Shown piece after piece: positions 41,762 through 54,345 of a stretch of 64,000 nt of DNA. Position 1 is the first letter of the stretch; each line of letters begins with the position of its first letter. The position numbers and the translations under genes were made by a program. This DNA is from Ditylenchus dipsaci (lineage: Eukaryota; Nematoda; Chromadorea; Rhabditida; Anguinidae): the NCBI GenBank assembly GCA_004194705.1, contig SADC01000155.1, forward strand, positions 214,059 to 278,058, in the 5' to 3' direction. The notes under the pieces are model-generated. The model saw only the letters and a list, made by a program, of their open reading frames with translations. It made no database searches and had not been told where the DNA came from.

Positions 41762-44700
41762 CTGCAATTGGGAAAAATGGTAAAAATTTTGTGCACTTTC
41801 TGGCCCATTTTTTCAAATTAGCGCCATTTTGGGGTTTTTGTTTTTTCGGGATTTATTGCGGTTTGGGACACAATTTTCTTAACATCTTAACATCCTCTGC
41901 CCCACTCTGCCTATAAGGCTTTTTCCAAATTGAAAAAATTAAAATTTTCTGCCATAAGAACATGGAAAACCAGAACGCCAGGAAAAGGCGAAATTGAAAA
42001 AATCGGAAAAGGGCCAAACGCCTCAATGCCAAAAAAATATCGAAAATTTATTTTAAATTCTGAATTTACCTCATAATTAAGTGAGTCAGTTGGTTCCAGG
42101 GGCCTTCCATCCTTGGTCCAGGTTACACGAAGTTCACTGTCCACTTCCACATCTTCATTCTTGACTGGACACACCAAAGTCAACAAATCGCCTTCTCTTT
42201 TGGTCAACTTCTGTGGCTCAGTGGTTTCCATTTGTGGGGGTTCTGAATTGTATAGGTAAAAAAATGACTTTCAGAAACTCAATCGCCTACCCAAAACTTC
42301 GACCATGAACTGTTCAGAGGTTTTACCTCCCTTGTTCTGTACTTCACAGGTATATTTGCCCTGGTCGGATGCTTCGATCTTGTTGATACCAAAAGACTGG
42401 TTGCTCTAAAAATAAGGCTTTTGTTAAAAAGTTGGATGAGCACCACCTAATATATGGGTAAACTGAATTCACAAAAGAGCTTTGCCTCGATTAGGGATCG
42501 AACCCTAGAGGAAATCACACAGGCACCAGTTACTCTACCATTCAGCTACCGACATTATTCCCGCTACGTTCTTGTTTTTATTACTTATTCCCAAGTGGTA
42601 GCCCAACCGAAAGAATAATGTCCATGATCTGTTGGTGGTTGAAAATTACTGTGAAAATATTTTCAATGGGTAGACTCTTAAAAACGCGAGCCTTAATTAT
42701 TTGTGAAAAATTACCTGATGCAGTGAATATTTGCCTTCATCACTGTTCTCCACATCAATCACCACCCCATCCCTAGTCCACAGAATAGTTGGCTGAGGAA
42801 TACCGGAAGCTGGACACTCCAAAAATATTTCGCGCCCAAAAATAGCCAGTGGATTGCTGATTAGATTGGACTTGTCAATGGTTGGTGGCACTAGCACTTT
42901 TAGGATTAAATCTATGTCTGTAGATCCGGCTATGTTGGTAGCCTTGCAGGTGTACTTGCCTCCATCATGCAGTGTAGTCTTCACAATGGTCACTTTCTAA
43001 ACTAATAAAATTGAGGGGTGAAAGTACTCATATTGAGAAAACTGGCCGGTACATATCCCATTTTCGCCTTGGTCTAACCCATTGTTGTTGAAAAAACTAA
43101 ATTTTCCAAAAACAGGGCGGAGGACCAATTCTTTTTAGGCTCCCTTAGGCCCTCCCCACAAACTTGCAAACATTGTGTCCCGCAACTTGCTTTTTCTTAT
43201 TTTCCTAAAATACAGGGTGTTTCAAGAAATTCCCAGGATTTAAAATGTGCATAGCTTTTTTTATGGAGCGTTTTTCGAAATTCTGTTTTCACAGATCAAT
43301 TTTTCTCGCCGACAATATTTGTTTAGTGTAAAATGTGAAAAAAAAACATTATTTTACTTGGCCCAGCTGTGGTTTGGGTTTTGGCCATCCAGGGGCCACC
43401 CACAGACCAGGACCAAAAGTACAGGGGGACCAAGCAAAATCGCGTTTTTGACATTTTTTACTGAACAAATATTGTCGGCGAGAAAAATTGATCTGTGAAA
43501 ACAGAATTTCGAAAAAACGCTCTATAAAAAAGTTATGCCCATTTGAAATCCTGGGAATTTCTTGAAACACCCTACGAACTTTGAGATTTATTATTTTCAA
43601 AAAGTTTGCTGAATTCTAACGGTCATTTGAGTACAAAATGTCAACAAGTCAAAATTAAAACAGTTGGTCTGAAAATGTTTGAAAGTTTGTTTCGCAGGAG
43701 TGTGCATCGAGCCTTAAAAAACAGCGAGAGGATCAAGGCAAAATAGGACTCGATTCTTCACCAAACTCAACTAACCTTAGACTCTTCGGAAACCCGAACA
43801 TTGTCAGAGCTGTAAATGGGATTCACACCTCGTAACCATTCGATTTCAGGCAAAGGAACTGCCTCTACAGGACAGCTGATGGTCACAGAGTCGCCTTCCA
43901 CCACCTCGAATATTCGCTGACCTTCGGCCCCAAACTTTGGAGGGGCTAAAAATGTATTTTAGAAGGATTTGAAGTTTATTGAAAGTTAAAAATGAGAAGG
44001 CCACTAAAAGACTAACCCAGAACTTCAAGTTGGTAGTCGGTGTTGAGAGAGCCCACTTCATTTTTGGCAAAGCAGGTGTACCGACCGGCGTCAGACACAG
44101 AGATTCGATGAATTTTGAGATTGTTTTGGCCTTCTTTTACCATGTTGAGATCATATGTAAGTATTTTCCCTTCTTTCATCCTAAAATTGGTATTTTACAG
44201 AAAGTTCGGACTGGGGTTGTAAAACGGCCAGTAGACTGATTTCAGGTTCTGAAAATTTTTGCGTTTTTCGGATGATAATTTTTGATAATTTAATTATCTT
44301 TTTGACAGAAATCTTCCGAAATGGAGAAACATCATAGAAAGAAACATTAGCTCATTATTGGTATAATATAACACGCCACGTATAATCCTTTTTTTTTGAG
44401 ATTTAAAGGGGAGTCCGAGACTCTCAAACCGAGAGAGACAGAAGTTTAAATTTAAAAGTAAAGTGGGTAAAAATGTGACTCATGTTTCCCCCAAAAGTGC
44501 CCGAATTCGGATTAGAGAGGCATACCCTTCGCACACTTTCAGACAGAAACATTGGTCACTTTGTTGCCTTGTTCTGTTTTCTTCTATCAAACCCACCATT
44601 TTCACTTTGTTCAAAAAAATCTTTGTGAAAGTCTTGTATATTTTGACAGTCTTGACCAGCCCCTGTGATTTTGACTAAAAAGCGAAAAGAGCATTGCCTT

Positions 44701-46743
44701 CAAAAATATGACTAACCAAACAACTTCGGGCCTAGGATGCCCTAAAATAGGGCAATCTAACACAATGGAATTGTTGTTGATCACACGAGGATTCTGATCA
44801 ATAGTTTGCTCTATATGCGGTGCTGTCAGAACGATGACAGTGAAGGGCGCTTCTAAAAGCAAAAAAATAACATTTTGGTTTCCGATAAAGAAAAAATCAA
44901 AATCTGACCGATTTCTCCAGCTGAATTCTTGACATTGCATGAGTAAGCGCCTCCATCAGACCGTTTGGTTCTCAAAATCATGAGGGTTTCACCCCGAGGC
45001 GAGAGTATAAAGTTAGTCATGTCAGTGATGGGGCGTCCACCCCGCATCCATCTGCAAATAAGCCATTTTACAGAAAGCACTTAATAATAACTTTTTGGCC
45101 AACTTGATGGTAGGCTCAGGGTAGCCGTCAGCTTTGCAGTCCAACTTGGCCCTTTCACCTTCGACCACCCTCAATTCTGCACTGTGATCCTTCATCCTGG
45201 GCTTGATCAGTACTTCCACCACAAAGTCTGCAACTGCTGTTCCAGCCTCGTTGGTTGCTTCACAGGTGTACCTGTTAGTTAGAAAGATTTAGTAGAAATA
45301 TAAATAATTATTATTCTATATACCTCCCGTTCTCCCCACTCGTCAGATTTTCGAGCAATAATCGTGTTTTCAAAGTAGGAGTTATAGTAGCACCATTCTT
45401 GCGCCAAACAATCTCTGGTGTTGGATGGCCTTTTGCCTGGAACAAAATTGGCTAGACGTGGGAAAAAGTTAAGAGCGACTAAAAGATAATAATTTGGATG
45501 TTTGCCAGAATCAGACTTTGAAAGTCTCTGTTCCACAGCCGATCTATTTGTTCTAGGACTCTTAGAGACAGAAAGTGGCTTTAGACAGAATTTCGGGATG
45601 GGATTTTCGGCCAAAAAAACGAGATAGGACAAAATTTCAAGATCACGAAAAAGTTGTCGGGATTAAAAAAGATGAGAATACAACTAATTTTAGGAGCGGA
45701 ATTTTAAAAATTCATAGCAATTTTTTTGGGAACTGGCAAAAAAGGGGGAGGAGAAGAACGAGCCACTTCAAATTGGGCCAATTCAATTTGGGCCATTTTC
45801 AAATTGCGCCGTTTCAAATTGCGCCAATGCAAATTGTGCCATTTCAAATTAAGCCAATGCAAATTAGGCCGGGGCTAGGACACTTGGAGCTGGGGACACT
45901 TGGAGCTGGTTTTTTCAAATTTAGTTAAATTAATTAAACCACATTGGGGCTAAATTTGAAAAAACCAGCTCCAACTGTCCAGCTCCAAGTGTTCTTTATA
46001 AAACCAGCTCCAACTGTCCAGCTCCAAGTGTCCCCAGCTCCAAGTGTCGTTTTACCAATTAGGCCAACTTAATGGCAATTTTTTAACTGTTGTTTGATTC
46101 AAAATCGTGGCCCATTTTGAAATTGGCCCGATTTGCATTGGACCGATTTGAAAATGGCCCAATTAGAAATGTCGCAATTTGCATTGGCGCAATTTGAAAT
46201 GGCCCAATTTGAAAATGGCCCAAATTGAATTGGCCCAATTTGAAATGGCCCGTTTTTCTCCTCCCCCAAAAAAGTCTCGAGTTCACTACATACTCGAGTA
46301 GCGACCAAGTAACTTTTTTGTGATAATTTTCAACTCCATTACCAAGCAATCTAGAGCCAGTTGACTGCCTTCAGCAACTTTCATTATTCGCTCTCCATCG
46401 CCAATCGTGGGAGGGACTAAATACAAGAAGTTGACCTTCTCAAAAAATCACATATAAAAAATACCCAAAACATTGAGTTGAATATTCTGCCGTGTCTCAC
46501 CAGCTCTATTGGTTGCCACACAGCTGTACCGACCAGCATCGGAAATATTGGTGTTATGAATGTGCAGAAAGTGTGAATTGCCAGCTGTGGAAGTGTGATG
46601 ATCACGTCCATCATCCATAGGATCTCCATTACGACGCCATTCAACCTTGGGCAATGGTATTCCAGTGACTATGCATTCCAACCGCTGCTCTTTGCCCTCC
46701 ACCACTTTCAGCTGCTCAGCTGGAGTTTTGATGCCAGGAATTT
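40940..46743 (-). CDS. Seven-Ig-domain protein with unique tail, copy B
   Basis: Exons: 46,743-46,465; 46,416-46,343; 45,436-45,324; 45,271-45,104; 45,051-44,909; 44,852-44,717; 44,180-44,017; 43,945-43,776; 42,996-42,715; 42,405-42,291; 42,242-42,070; 41,761-40,940. All join in frame without correction, unlike copy A, and read IPGIKTPAEQLKVVEGKEQR through to the tail ending SSNSSVISA. Domain 1 is complete here (ECIVTGIPLPKVEWRRNG, YSCVATNRAGETRQ). The first exon again opens with an attgcag phase-1 acceptor and no start exon is visible. Two Ig domains are split across three exons, with introns of 50-70 bases. That the frame is open over about 1.9 kb of spliced sequence argues the protein is real. 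Confidence 0.82.
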
Positions 46744-48927
46744 CTGCAATAGAATATTAGTTTTATGCCTTGGCCACAATGGACGTGCGAAGTGTGAGAT
46801 GCGAGGTCTGTTTCTAAAATTTTATCCCGTGCGCGCATCTCTAACCAACCAAGCCCCCTGCGCCCCGAAGGGCTTGGAGTTGAGATGCGCACACCCACAT
46901 ACCTTAGACGCAAATCACTCGAAAGTGCCTCTGGATGCATGAAAAAACATGCATACCAGAGTTTATATATGCGGTAGGCCCCAGTTAACAAAACTATGTT
47001 CGAATCCAACTTTAAAAAAATAAAAATAAAAATTCAAAAAAAAACAGGGGGACCGAGGCATCTTTTTTTTCCAGAGATGCGAATGCATATAGAGCCGAAA
47101 TTTCTCTACATTTTATTGTCTATTTTTTTTTCACTGCACTTTGTATGCTATTATTACTTATCTTCGTAAGGGATCAAACAATGTTTTGAAGTTTCATCCA
47201 AAAGAGGGCCACCAGTTTCAATCCACCACTTTTTTTAGAATGACCGAGTTGATTCACAGCGTGTCAAACGTCAAATACAAGTAGGGTTGGGTAATTCTCC
47301 GGAAAAAGTATTTCTCTGGGTAATTACCCGGGTGATTGCGGTTAATTACCCAAGTAATTACGAAGAAATAAGGCCTGAAAAGTATTTTCTGGGTAATTAC
47401 CAATCAACCCTAGATACAAGTTAAAATTCAGTTTGAAATTAATAGTTTCGTGTCGAGACCAAACGATAAGCGTTGCATCCCTAATTTTCATTTTTTGAAA
47501 CAAATTTTATATGTTTAATTTTAAACATATTATATAACACGCCTTAAAAAGAACTTTTTTTTCTGACTTTGGGGGGTAAAACGGTTTTTTTGACCCAAGT
47601 TTTTGACCCAAAAATGACTAGAAAAATCGGGGCAAAAACTGAGTCAGGATGACCACCCACTCAAAATGAGTCATTTTCTGTCCCATTTTTTGGGCGGGAA
47701 AAAAACACCGTTTTACCCCCAAAGTCAGAAAAAAAGTTCTTTTTGAGGCGTGTTATATCAATCAAAAGCTAAGTTTTACATTCATCTTTCTGTGTTTTTA
47801 TTTTCTTTATTACACATCCAAATTCTGTTCATTTCATTAACTTTGTTTTGAATTAATGCTTGTAGAGATTGATTTGCAGAATGCTTTTATCGATATCTCC
47901 CTCGCAACTCTATGAAAAAAAGTGAGTCTTTACAAATTGTAGCTCTTTTTCTGGGCTATCGAATGGTGTTTTAAAATAAAATTTATCTACTTATTTGACA
48001 GAGTGGCTACTTGTTTAAGCAGCGGATCCATTTTTTGGCAAAATTTTGCTGGTATATTTTTCACCGAATTTTACGACATTTCCGGGGTTTTTTTGATGAA
48101 AGAGACCATAAAAACGTGCAGAAAAAATCAGGAAATAAAAGGCTATCGAAAGCGAGCAAATGATGCTGAATTATAGTTGAACAATTAAACACCAAAAATT
48201 GCACTTGAAATGCTGTTTTCAAAAAAATTCTAGCCACGAATTGTTTTCCGCTAGATGAAACTTCGATAATTGATGACGACAACCATTACGAATGATCTAT
48301 TATGTAATAAAATCAAAAAATTGCAAAAAATTAAAAAGAAGCATTAAAAATAGGGTTGTACAATTCTCCGGAATTTCGGAGAATTCTCCGAAATTCTCCG
48401 GAATTTCCAGTTTTCCCTTATTAAATCCTCCATATACTCGAGAGAATTCTCGGAGGATTCTCCGGAGAATTCTCCGATTTTTATGTTTTCGGAGAATTAT
48501 ACAACCTTAATTAAAAATTCGAATATTCAGCAAAAAATTCAAAAACACAATGCCAATGTGCAGTAGACACTGTAAGCTACACATTGTACACATGTCAACT
48601 TGACAGCATATATGGTTTTGACACGTTGTGGATTTAGGTGATTAAATTGACCATAATCACCTTAATCAGCATAATTTTTGTAATTACTAATAAACCAATA
48701 TCAAAATAACTATGATTATTATAATGAACATAAAAATATATATAGTAAAAAAATCGGTGCTATCCCCCTAAACCGAATAAGGTCCAAAAGTGTTTAGATT
48801 CGTAGAAGGAAGATTTTTTAGAAAGTACCATTTCCATCCCTGTCTTTATTTTAATTCATATACTGTCAATAAAATATTCATTTAATCTTGGACTATCAAA
48901 CAGTTCAACAAAAACAAAATATAATTA

Positions 48928-51900
48928 TCAAAAAGGATATTTGGAAACAGCTACAAACACCAAGAAATTAGTTTGATATTTGTTCATGTGACCACCTCCC
49001 TCTTTGTTCATAGAACTTGACCTTATAGGTATTTTGTGGAGCGAGCCAGCCAATAACTTCAGTTGGTTGTGCACTGTGGCTCTGCCCTTCTTGGTCTTCA
49101 AGTAAAAAGGCAGAGGTGAGTGGTAGGGTCCATTAGTATGGGGAACCAGCCCCCTGGTCCCCTCCATTTTATCAGCCATTATGTGGAAGTTGGTGTTGCG
49201 AAGCACCCTTCCAGCCTTATCATGTGCTGAAAGTCGGACCAGGGGAGTATCTGCACCCAGGCCCTTAGGCACAGCCAACATGTGCAAATTTATCGGAACG
49301 TCCGAACAGTTCTGGCATCTGGGCAGACATTGGGCTCTAAATATTGCATAATAATTATTTTTTGAGCTGTGTGGGCACTTAGCAATGCTCTAACTTGAGA
49401 TGGTCCAGTCGATAGTTCCTGGGACATGGGTTTCGAATGCAGGAATACTCTCCCAGTTGGTTGAAACAAACCTCACCCTCATCACAAGCTGATTCCGCAT
49501 CACATTCGTTGATGTCTAAAAAATTTTGGCTCTATACCAGGGCTTCCAAACATTTTTTATTTAAAGATTTGTCCTTTATTTGGGACCTCAAATCTTTAGA
49601 ATGTTTGAGATGTAACGTCAAAATCTTTATTTTCAGCCCTCAAGGCCCAACAAGCACTCGATAAAATTATACTTTTCGACCAAATTTTCTGTATTTTATA
49701 AAAATGTTCTTTATTTTGAAATTTTGATTTGGAAGCCCTGCTCTATACGCATTCGCGCCCACCCTAAAAAAATATGCCTTGGTCCTCCCTGTTGATTTCT
49801 TTTTAATTTTTTTCTTATGTTTTGGCTTTTTTTAAAACTTTTTTCTTGTGTTCTATTATTACCTAAGTGTTTCACGATGTTATCTACTAACAATGATAGG
49901 CTAATAGTCGATTTTAATGCTTGCAAAGCCACTGATTTCTGCAGGACAAACGTTGTCTCTTAAATAATGAATAAATAAATAGCATTTCCTAACATTTATT
50001 GCCTCAAAAATATTTTTTTCCAGCGAAAAATGCAAAAAATTAGGAAAATAAAATTTTTTGAAAAAATAAAACTTTTGACCCAACAGGGGGACTAAGGCAA
50101 AATTTGAAAAAAAACCTCGAAAAAATCAACGGGGAGGGCCGCTCTAGGCTTGGGCTTGGAGGACCAAGGCATATTTTGTCAAATTTGTAACCTACGACAT
50201 CAATTTCTCTTAATTTTCCTAAAAACACTCTGAATGAAATGATGTCTGTAAAAATTTTCTTTTGTGAATATTTAGTGGGGAAAATCAGAAATTTAGTGGA
50301 AAAATTCAGTGTTTTGAGATAAATTTAAATTTAGTGCGGGAATTGATTAATTTAGTGGGGAAATTCAGAAATTCCCTGGGTAATTTCAGTTACAGCCAAA
50401 AAATATTTACTGACACCTACCTATGCATTGGCCCTGGTCATTGAGGGCATAACCATCTGGACAAGAGCATTCATAGGTTCCTGCCGTATTGGTGCAGTCG
50501 AATTGACAGGGTGCATCAAAGGCACACTCATCCAGGTCGGCACAAACACTCTGGCCTGAGTCCCACATAAAACCACTGGGACAGTTGCCTTCTTCTGGCT
50601 CAGAGCTGTATTCCATACTTTTAAGGGGGTTCAGAGGGTCCATGGAGATGCCTGTTAAACAAGATATTTACAAGAAATAATAATATTTTGTATGGAAAGG
50701 AACCTTGGCAAGTGTCATTAGCAATTGGAAAACCAGCAGGACACAGACATTTGAAACTGCCTAACAAGTTTTCACAAAACATTGGTTGATTGCAAGGGTC
50801 GTCCAGCTGACACTCATTGATGTCTGAATTGTGTGGCTGTCTTTTTAGTCGGGGTTTTGACTAGAGATGGTGATGGGATGGGACTCCCGTCGACTCCCAT
50901 CCCGTCTCGAAGGGGTTTTATATGTAATTCCCGCCCGGAACTTTTCCCGAAAATTTTTTTCCAGCTGTCCGGTCCCGGAGTAATTTTCTGCTATCCGGAT
51001 TAATCGTCCCGTCTCGACTTTTGATAATCTGTCCCGTCTCAGGAATTTGAAAGTCTTGATCAATTTTAGTCTAGTTTTTATCATAATTAAAATCTCGAGT
51101 ATATACTCGGAAAAAATAATATCGGAAAACAATCGGGGTGGTGTTGTATCCAGGTTCGACTGTAAAAAGTCTTGGTGGCTCAGTGGCATGGGTGTTGCCA
51201 AGGAGGGCTGAGGGGGCTATATCTCCCCCCCCCCCCGTCAGATCTTTCGAAAAAAATGTTAATCAAGAATACTATAAAACATGAAAATGGTGCAGGAAAA
51301 ATGACAGATTTTTCTGGCTACGTCTCTGCTCAGTGATATAGAGCGGAAGCCGGCTCACATTTGCTGTATGTTAATATCAAAATTTAAAAATTCATAAAAA
51401 GGTTGAAAATAACTTAATTAATTTACCGAACAACCCAATTAAAGTTTTTACTGGGGTACGACTCAGTCAGTTTTTTGACGGGCCGGTTCGAAAAACCCAT
51501 TTTTCAAACTCATTTTTAGGTTCTGGTGTTTTTCGACAATTTCCGGTCAGTTAGCCGGTTTAAATCCATCGTTCTGTTCATTTTTTCCCTAAGTTCGATT
51601 TATCCGATTTTTGGTTTATAGGTTTTTTTTTGAAAATATGGTTTCATGTTTTGGGTTTATTGGCCAAAAAACGTGTTTCGGTCAACCAACCGGTCTGAAT
51701 ATTTTTTCGATCCCCTTTAGAGTGTGCTTACCTTCACAAATGCTCTCAGTGTTGTGGTAGAATCCATCAGCACAGCTCTCAATGCACTCAAATGAACCTA
51801 AAAGAATTGTGGTTTGCAAATTTAGACTGTAGCCCAACCTTCAATATTGTAGCACTCAGTGCTAGCCTCACAATTATCTAGACCCAAAGAACACTCATCC

Positions 51901-52036
51901 AGATCTATGCATTCTCCATCTGCTGAGGCATGAAAACCGGATTCACATCTGCGCTCACACTCAAAATTGCCCTGGGTATTTTTGCACTCTGAGCCTTCGG
52001 CGCAAATGCCTTCGTCCAGATCGCACTCGTTCACAT
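48928..52036 (-). CDS. HMCN: Hemicentin EGF and fibulin-type 3' end, copy B (5'-truncated)
   Basis: Exons 52,036-51,839, 51,797-51,732, 50,823-50,703, 50,651-50,421, 49,515-49,395 and 49,336-48,928 join in an open frame. They start [20 protein letters not shown] and run through four EGF-like modules to [16 protein letters not shown] and the final [12 protein letters not shown]. No G2F or Ig exon lies upstream: homology to copy A ends near 52,296, at a half-copy of a CAGTCAAACC MITE. The copy is therefore 5'-truncated and has no start of its own in this window. It differs from copy A by substitutions and by one extra codon (HTNGPYH versus HTGPYH). Confidence 0.82.
49538..49740. mobile_element. 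CAGGGCTTCCAAA hAT-type MITE, copy B
   Basis: Same element as at 26,870-27,072, with perfect 8-bp flanks CTCTATAC (49,530-49,537 and 49,741-49,748). Confidence 0.87.
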
Positions 52037-52298
52037 CTAAATTGGTTTAGTGGTGTATGTTGGGGCTGACTAAAAAATGTTTGCAGAACTGAAAAAAAAC
52101 ACGTGTAAGTCCATCCTAATGGATGTTGGCCTAGCCTATGCCCAAGCACAAGTTAAAAAAACAGGTGAACAAGCTTAAAAGTCGATATTATTTTAAGATA
52201 GGACCTAGCTTTTTCTAATCTTGAAAATTATCATTGGTGTTTTTGGCCAATAAAGATATTTTACGAGCGTATAATATCTAAATGCACGGCTTTTCAAG

Positions 52299-52470
52299 TA
52301 CAGTCAAACCTCTATACTATGGCACTCCCAAAAGTTCGTTCCCGCCTTGGGTCCGACACTTTTTTTAGCCCCATTTTTTCAAAATTTTTCCATTTCTGTT
52401 TTGACAGTCTGGTCGAAAATATCGCAAGGATTCCGATTTCGCCGATCATTTTTGCAGAAAACAGTGATTT
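52299..52470. mobile_element. Half of a CAGTCAAACCTC MITE at the end of copy B
   Basis: TACAGTCAAACCTCTATACT, GTCCGACACTTTTTTT, TTTTGACAGTCTGGTCG and GGATTCCGATTT follow the order of the left half of 36,991-37,423. The right half is absent. Confidence 0.75.
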
Positions 52471-52560
52471 TGACATTTAAAAAGCAAGTAGTACTTGGGC
52501 CAATATCCATTCATCAAAGGATGCCGCCTTTTTGCCCCATACCTATGGGGCACTTTCAAA

Positions 52561-52800
52561 GAGACGCCCTAAACCTATGAGGCACTTTCTGATGTGGTGT
52601 GGGCGGAGCCTAAAGCACTCCCCTCAAAACCAAAAGCACGCCCTAAATCTATGAGGCACTTTCTGATGTGGTGTGGGCGGAGCCTAAAGCACTCCCTCAA
52701 AACCAAAAGCACGCCCTAAACCTATGAGGCACTTTCTGATCTGGAGTGGGCGGAGCCTAAAGCACTACCCTCCAAAACCAAAAGCACTACCCTCAAAAAA
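52561..52800. repeat. Tandem repeat, three units of about 74 bp
   Basis: CGCCCTAAACCTATGAGGCA, CTTTCTGATGTGGTGTGGGC, GGAGCCTAAAGCACTCCC and CAAAACCAAAAGCA recur in order three times. The last unit is diverged and followed by shorter AAAAGCACTACCCTC steps. Confidence 0.85.
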
Positions 52801-52834
52801 AAAAGGCACTACCTTACCAGCACTACATGATTTC

Positions 52835-54345
52835 TCAATTAACATTTGTGAATCCTGTTATATAGTTTCTTGTATCAAGAGCAATACAATAGTTTGAAAA
52901 CAGTTGTCCATTCAACACCCAAGCATCACCGTCGTGAAACATCAAGGTGCACTTATTAGGGGCTTCCTGTCTAACGTAATCTTTAGGCTGAAGCAGAATA
53001 ATCTTCGACTTTCCGATATGGAAAACAATATTAACGAATCTGGCATTACACGGGACGATTAGATCGTCGCCAAAACGTACAGCTCCTGTCATTTGAGCAA
53101 TTATTGAAGCATATCTATAAGGTATGATACTAGATGTTTGGGCTGGAGTTTAGAATGTGACCTTTTTCTAAAAATGGTCAAAATCAGTTTTTTTAGTTGT
53201 GTAACATTGTAAAAAATGCTCAGCATTCATTTTTATTGTTGGGAAAGCCAATTTTTCAAAAAAAAAAAATTCCACATCCACAGGGGGGGTATCATGGTTT
53301 TTTAGTCAAAATTTGAAAAATTTAAATTGGCGCCTTTTGAATTTAAAAGGGAATAAGGGCTGTATTGGGAGGGGAAGGGAATAAAAGGGGGCCACTTTTA
53401 TGGCAGAACAATATAAAAGTAAATATATGTATTCTTCGACTGCCTCACCATGTTTTTCAACTGGGCCGTGGCAAAAACAGACTCTATATGCATTTTATGG
53501 TCAAGAGTACCTCTCGGAATCATGTCTAAGGTAAGTGTGTGCGCGCATCTCTAACTCTCAAGCCCCCTGCGCCCCCTTCGGGGCGCAGGGGGCTTGGGGC
53601 TTGGAGTTGAGATGCGCACACCCACATACCTTAGACACAAATCACTCGAAAGTGACTCTGGATGCATGAAAAAGCATGCATACCAGAGTTTATTTATGCG
53701 GTAGGCCCCAGTATTCAAAACTATGTTCAACATCTTCTTGTTAGTGGCCCTTGTGTGATTAGTGGCCCCTTTTATTCCCTTCCCCTCCCAATACAGCCCT
53801 TATTCCCTTTTAAATTCAAAAGGCGCCAATTTAAATTTTTCAAATTTTGACTAAAAAACCATGATACCCCCCTGTGGATGTGGAATTTTTTTTTTGAAAA
53901 ATTGGCTTTCCCAACAATAAAAATGAATGCTGAGCATTTTTTACAATGTTACACAACTAAAAAAACTGATTTTGACCATTTTTAGAAAAAGGTCACATTC
54001 TAAACTTTAGCCGATGTTTGTGCAAAAGAAATAAGAGCTGTATCGTTGACTCCGTATTTGTAAGCGAAGTCTCCAAAAATAGGATTCATTATTATGCCCT
54101 TACTGTTTCGAAACTCTATGAATTGAATAGGAAATGTCCAATTGCCTGGAACGTAAAACCAACCTTTTCTATTACATCGGAGAGGATCACGACTGCCAAA
54201 CGTAATCATGGCCTGATCTCTGCTGGAATAAAATGTCGCTACTGGAATTTTCATTCCGGAAAGCGCAAGTCCCAAAAAGGTCCCCCAAAAGCATCTTGCA
54301 ACCAACAATCGAAACTCAATGGCCGAAAATAAATTTAAATTTGGT
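52835..54345 (-). pseudogene. Pepsin-family (A1) aspartic-protease-like gene split by a foldback element
   Basis: Upstream part, about 54,345-54,015: LGLALSGMKIPVATFYSSRD, MITFGSRDPLRC, WTFPIQFIEF and NDTALISFAQTSA. This matches the A1 order GLG - FYLxRD - ltfGgxD - wqf - DTGtsl - TSA. Downstream part, about 53,117-52,835: YASIIAQMTGAVRF, IVPCNARFVNIVFHIGKSK, NKCTLMF, WVLNGQLFSNYCIALDTRN, matching the C-terminal ivdC ... i.f.ig ... WiLG.xF ... yD signature. The two parts are contiguous in the family but are separated here by an 854-bp foldback (53,150-54,003). The second catalytic DTG reads DTA and WILG reads WVLN, so it may be inactive. I found no splice pair that joins the halves in frame. 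Family assignment is by motif only. Confidence 0.55.
53150..54003. mobile_element. Foldback carrying the CCACAGGGGGG core, inside the protease-like gene
   Basis: The outer arms (TTTAGAATGTGACCTTTTTC at 53,151; its complement ending at 54,003) pair for about 120 bases. The centre, about 53,278-53,878, is nearly the same element as 550-1,150. No clear target duplication was seen. Confidence 0.82.

Larger units (their letters stand above)
37903..43315. repeat. Large palindrome: 2.4-kb inverted arms, 535-bp spacer
   Basis: The left arm 37,903-40,332 is the reverse complement of 40,868-43,315, apart from small indels; the spacer is 40,333-40,867. The turn is visible where GACCTAAAAATCCC (40,880) mirrors GGGATTTTTAGGTC (40,307). 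The left arm starts inside a MITE hairpin, and the spacer contains a complete TACCGTATTT MITE (40,384-40,618). Confidence 0.88.
40333..52296. repeat. Segmental duplication, copy B
   Basis: Counterpart of 17,712-29,601. Its lower end joins the inverted copy C at 40,332/40,333 within AAA-containing sequence, and its upper end stops at 52,296-52,298, beside a TA dinucleotide that begins half of a CAGTCAAACC-family MITE. Open reading frames in its exons are intact where copy A has lost bases. Confidence 0.9.
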
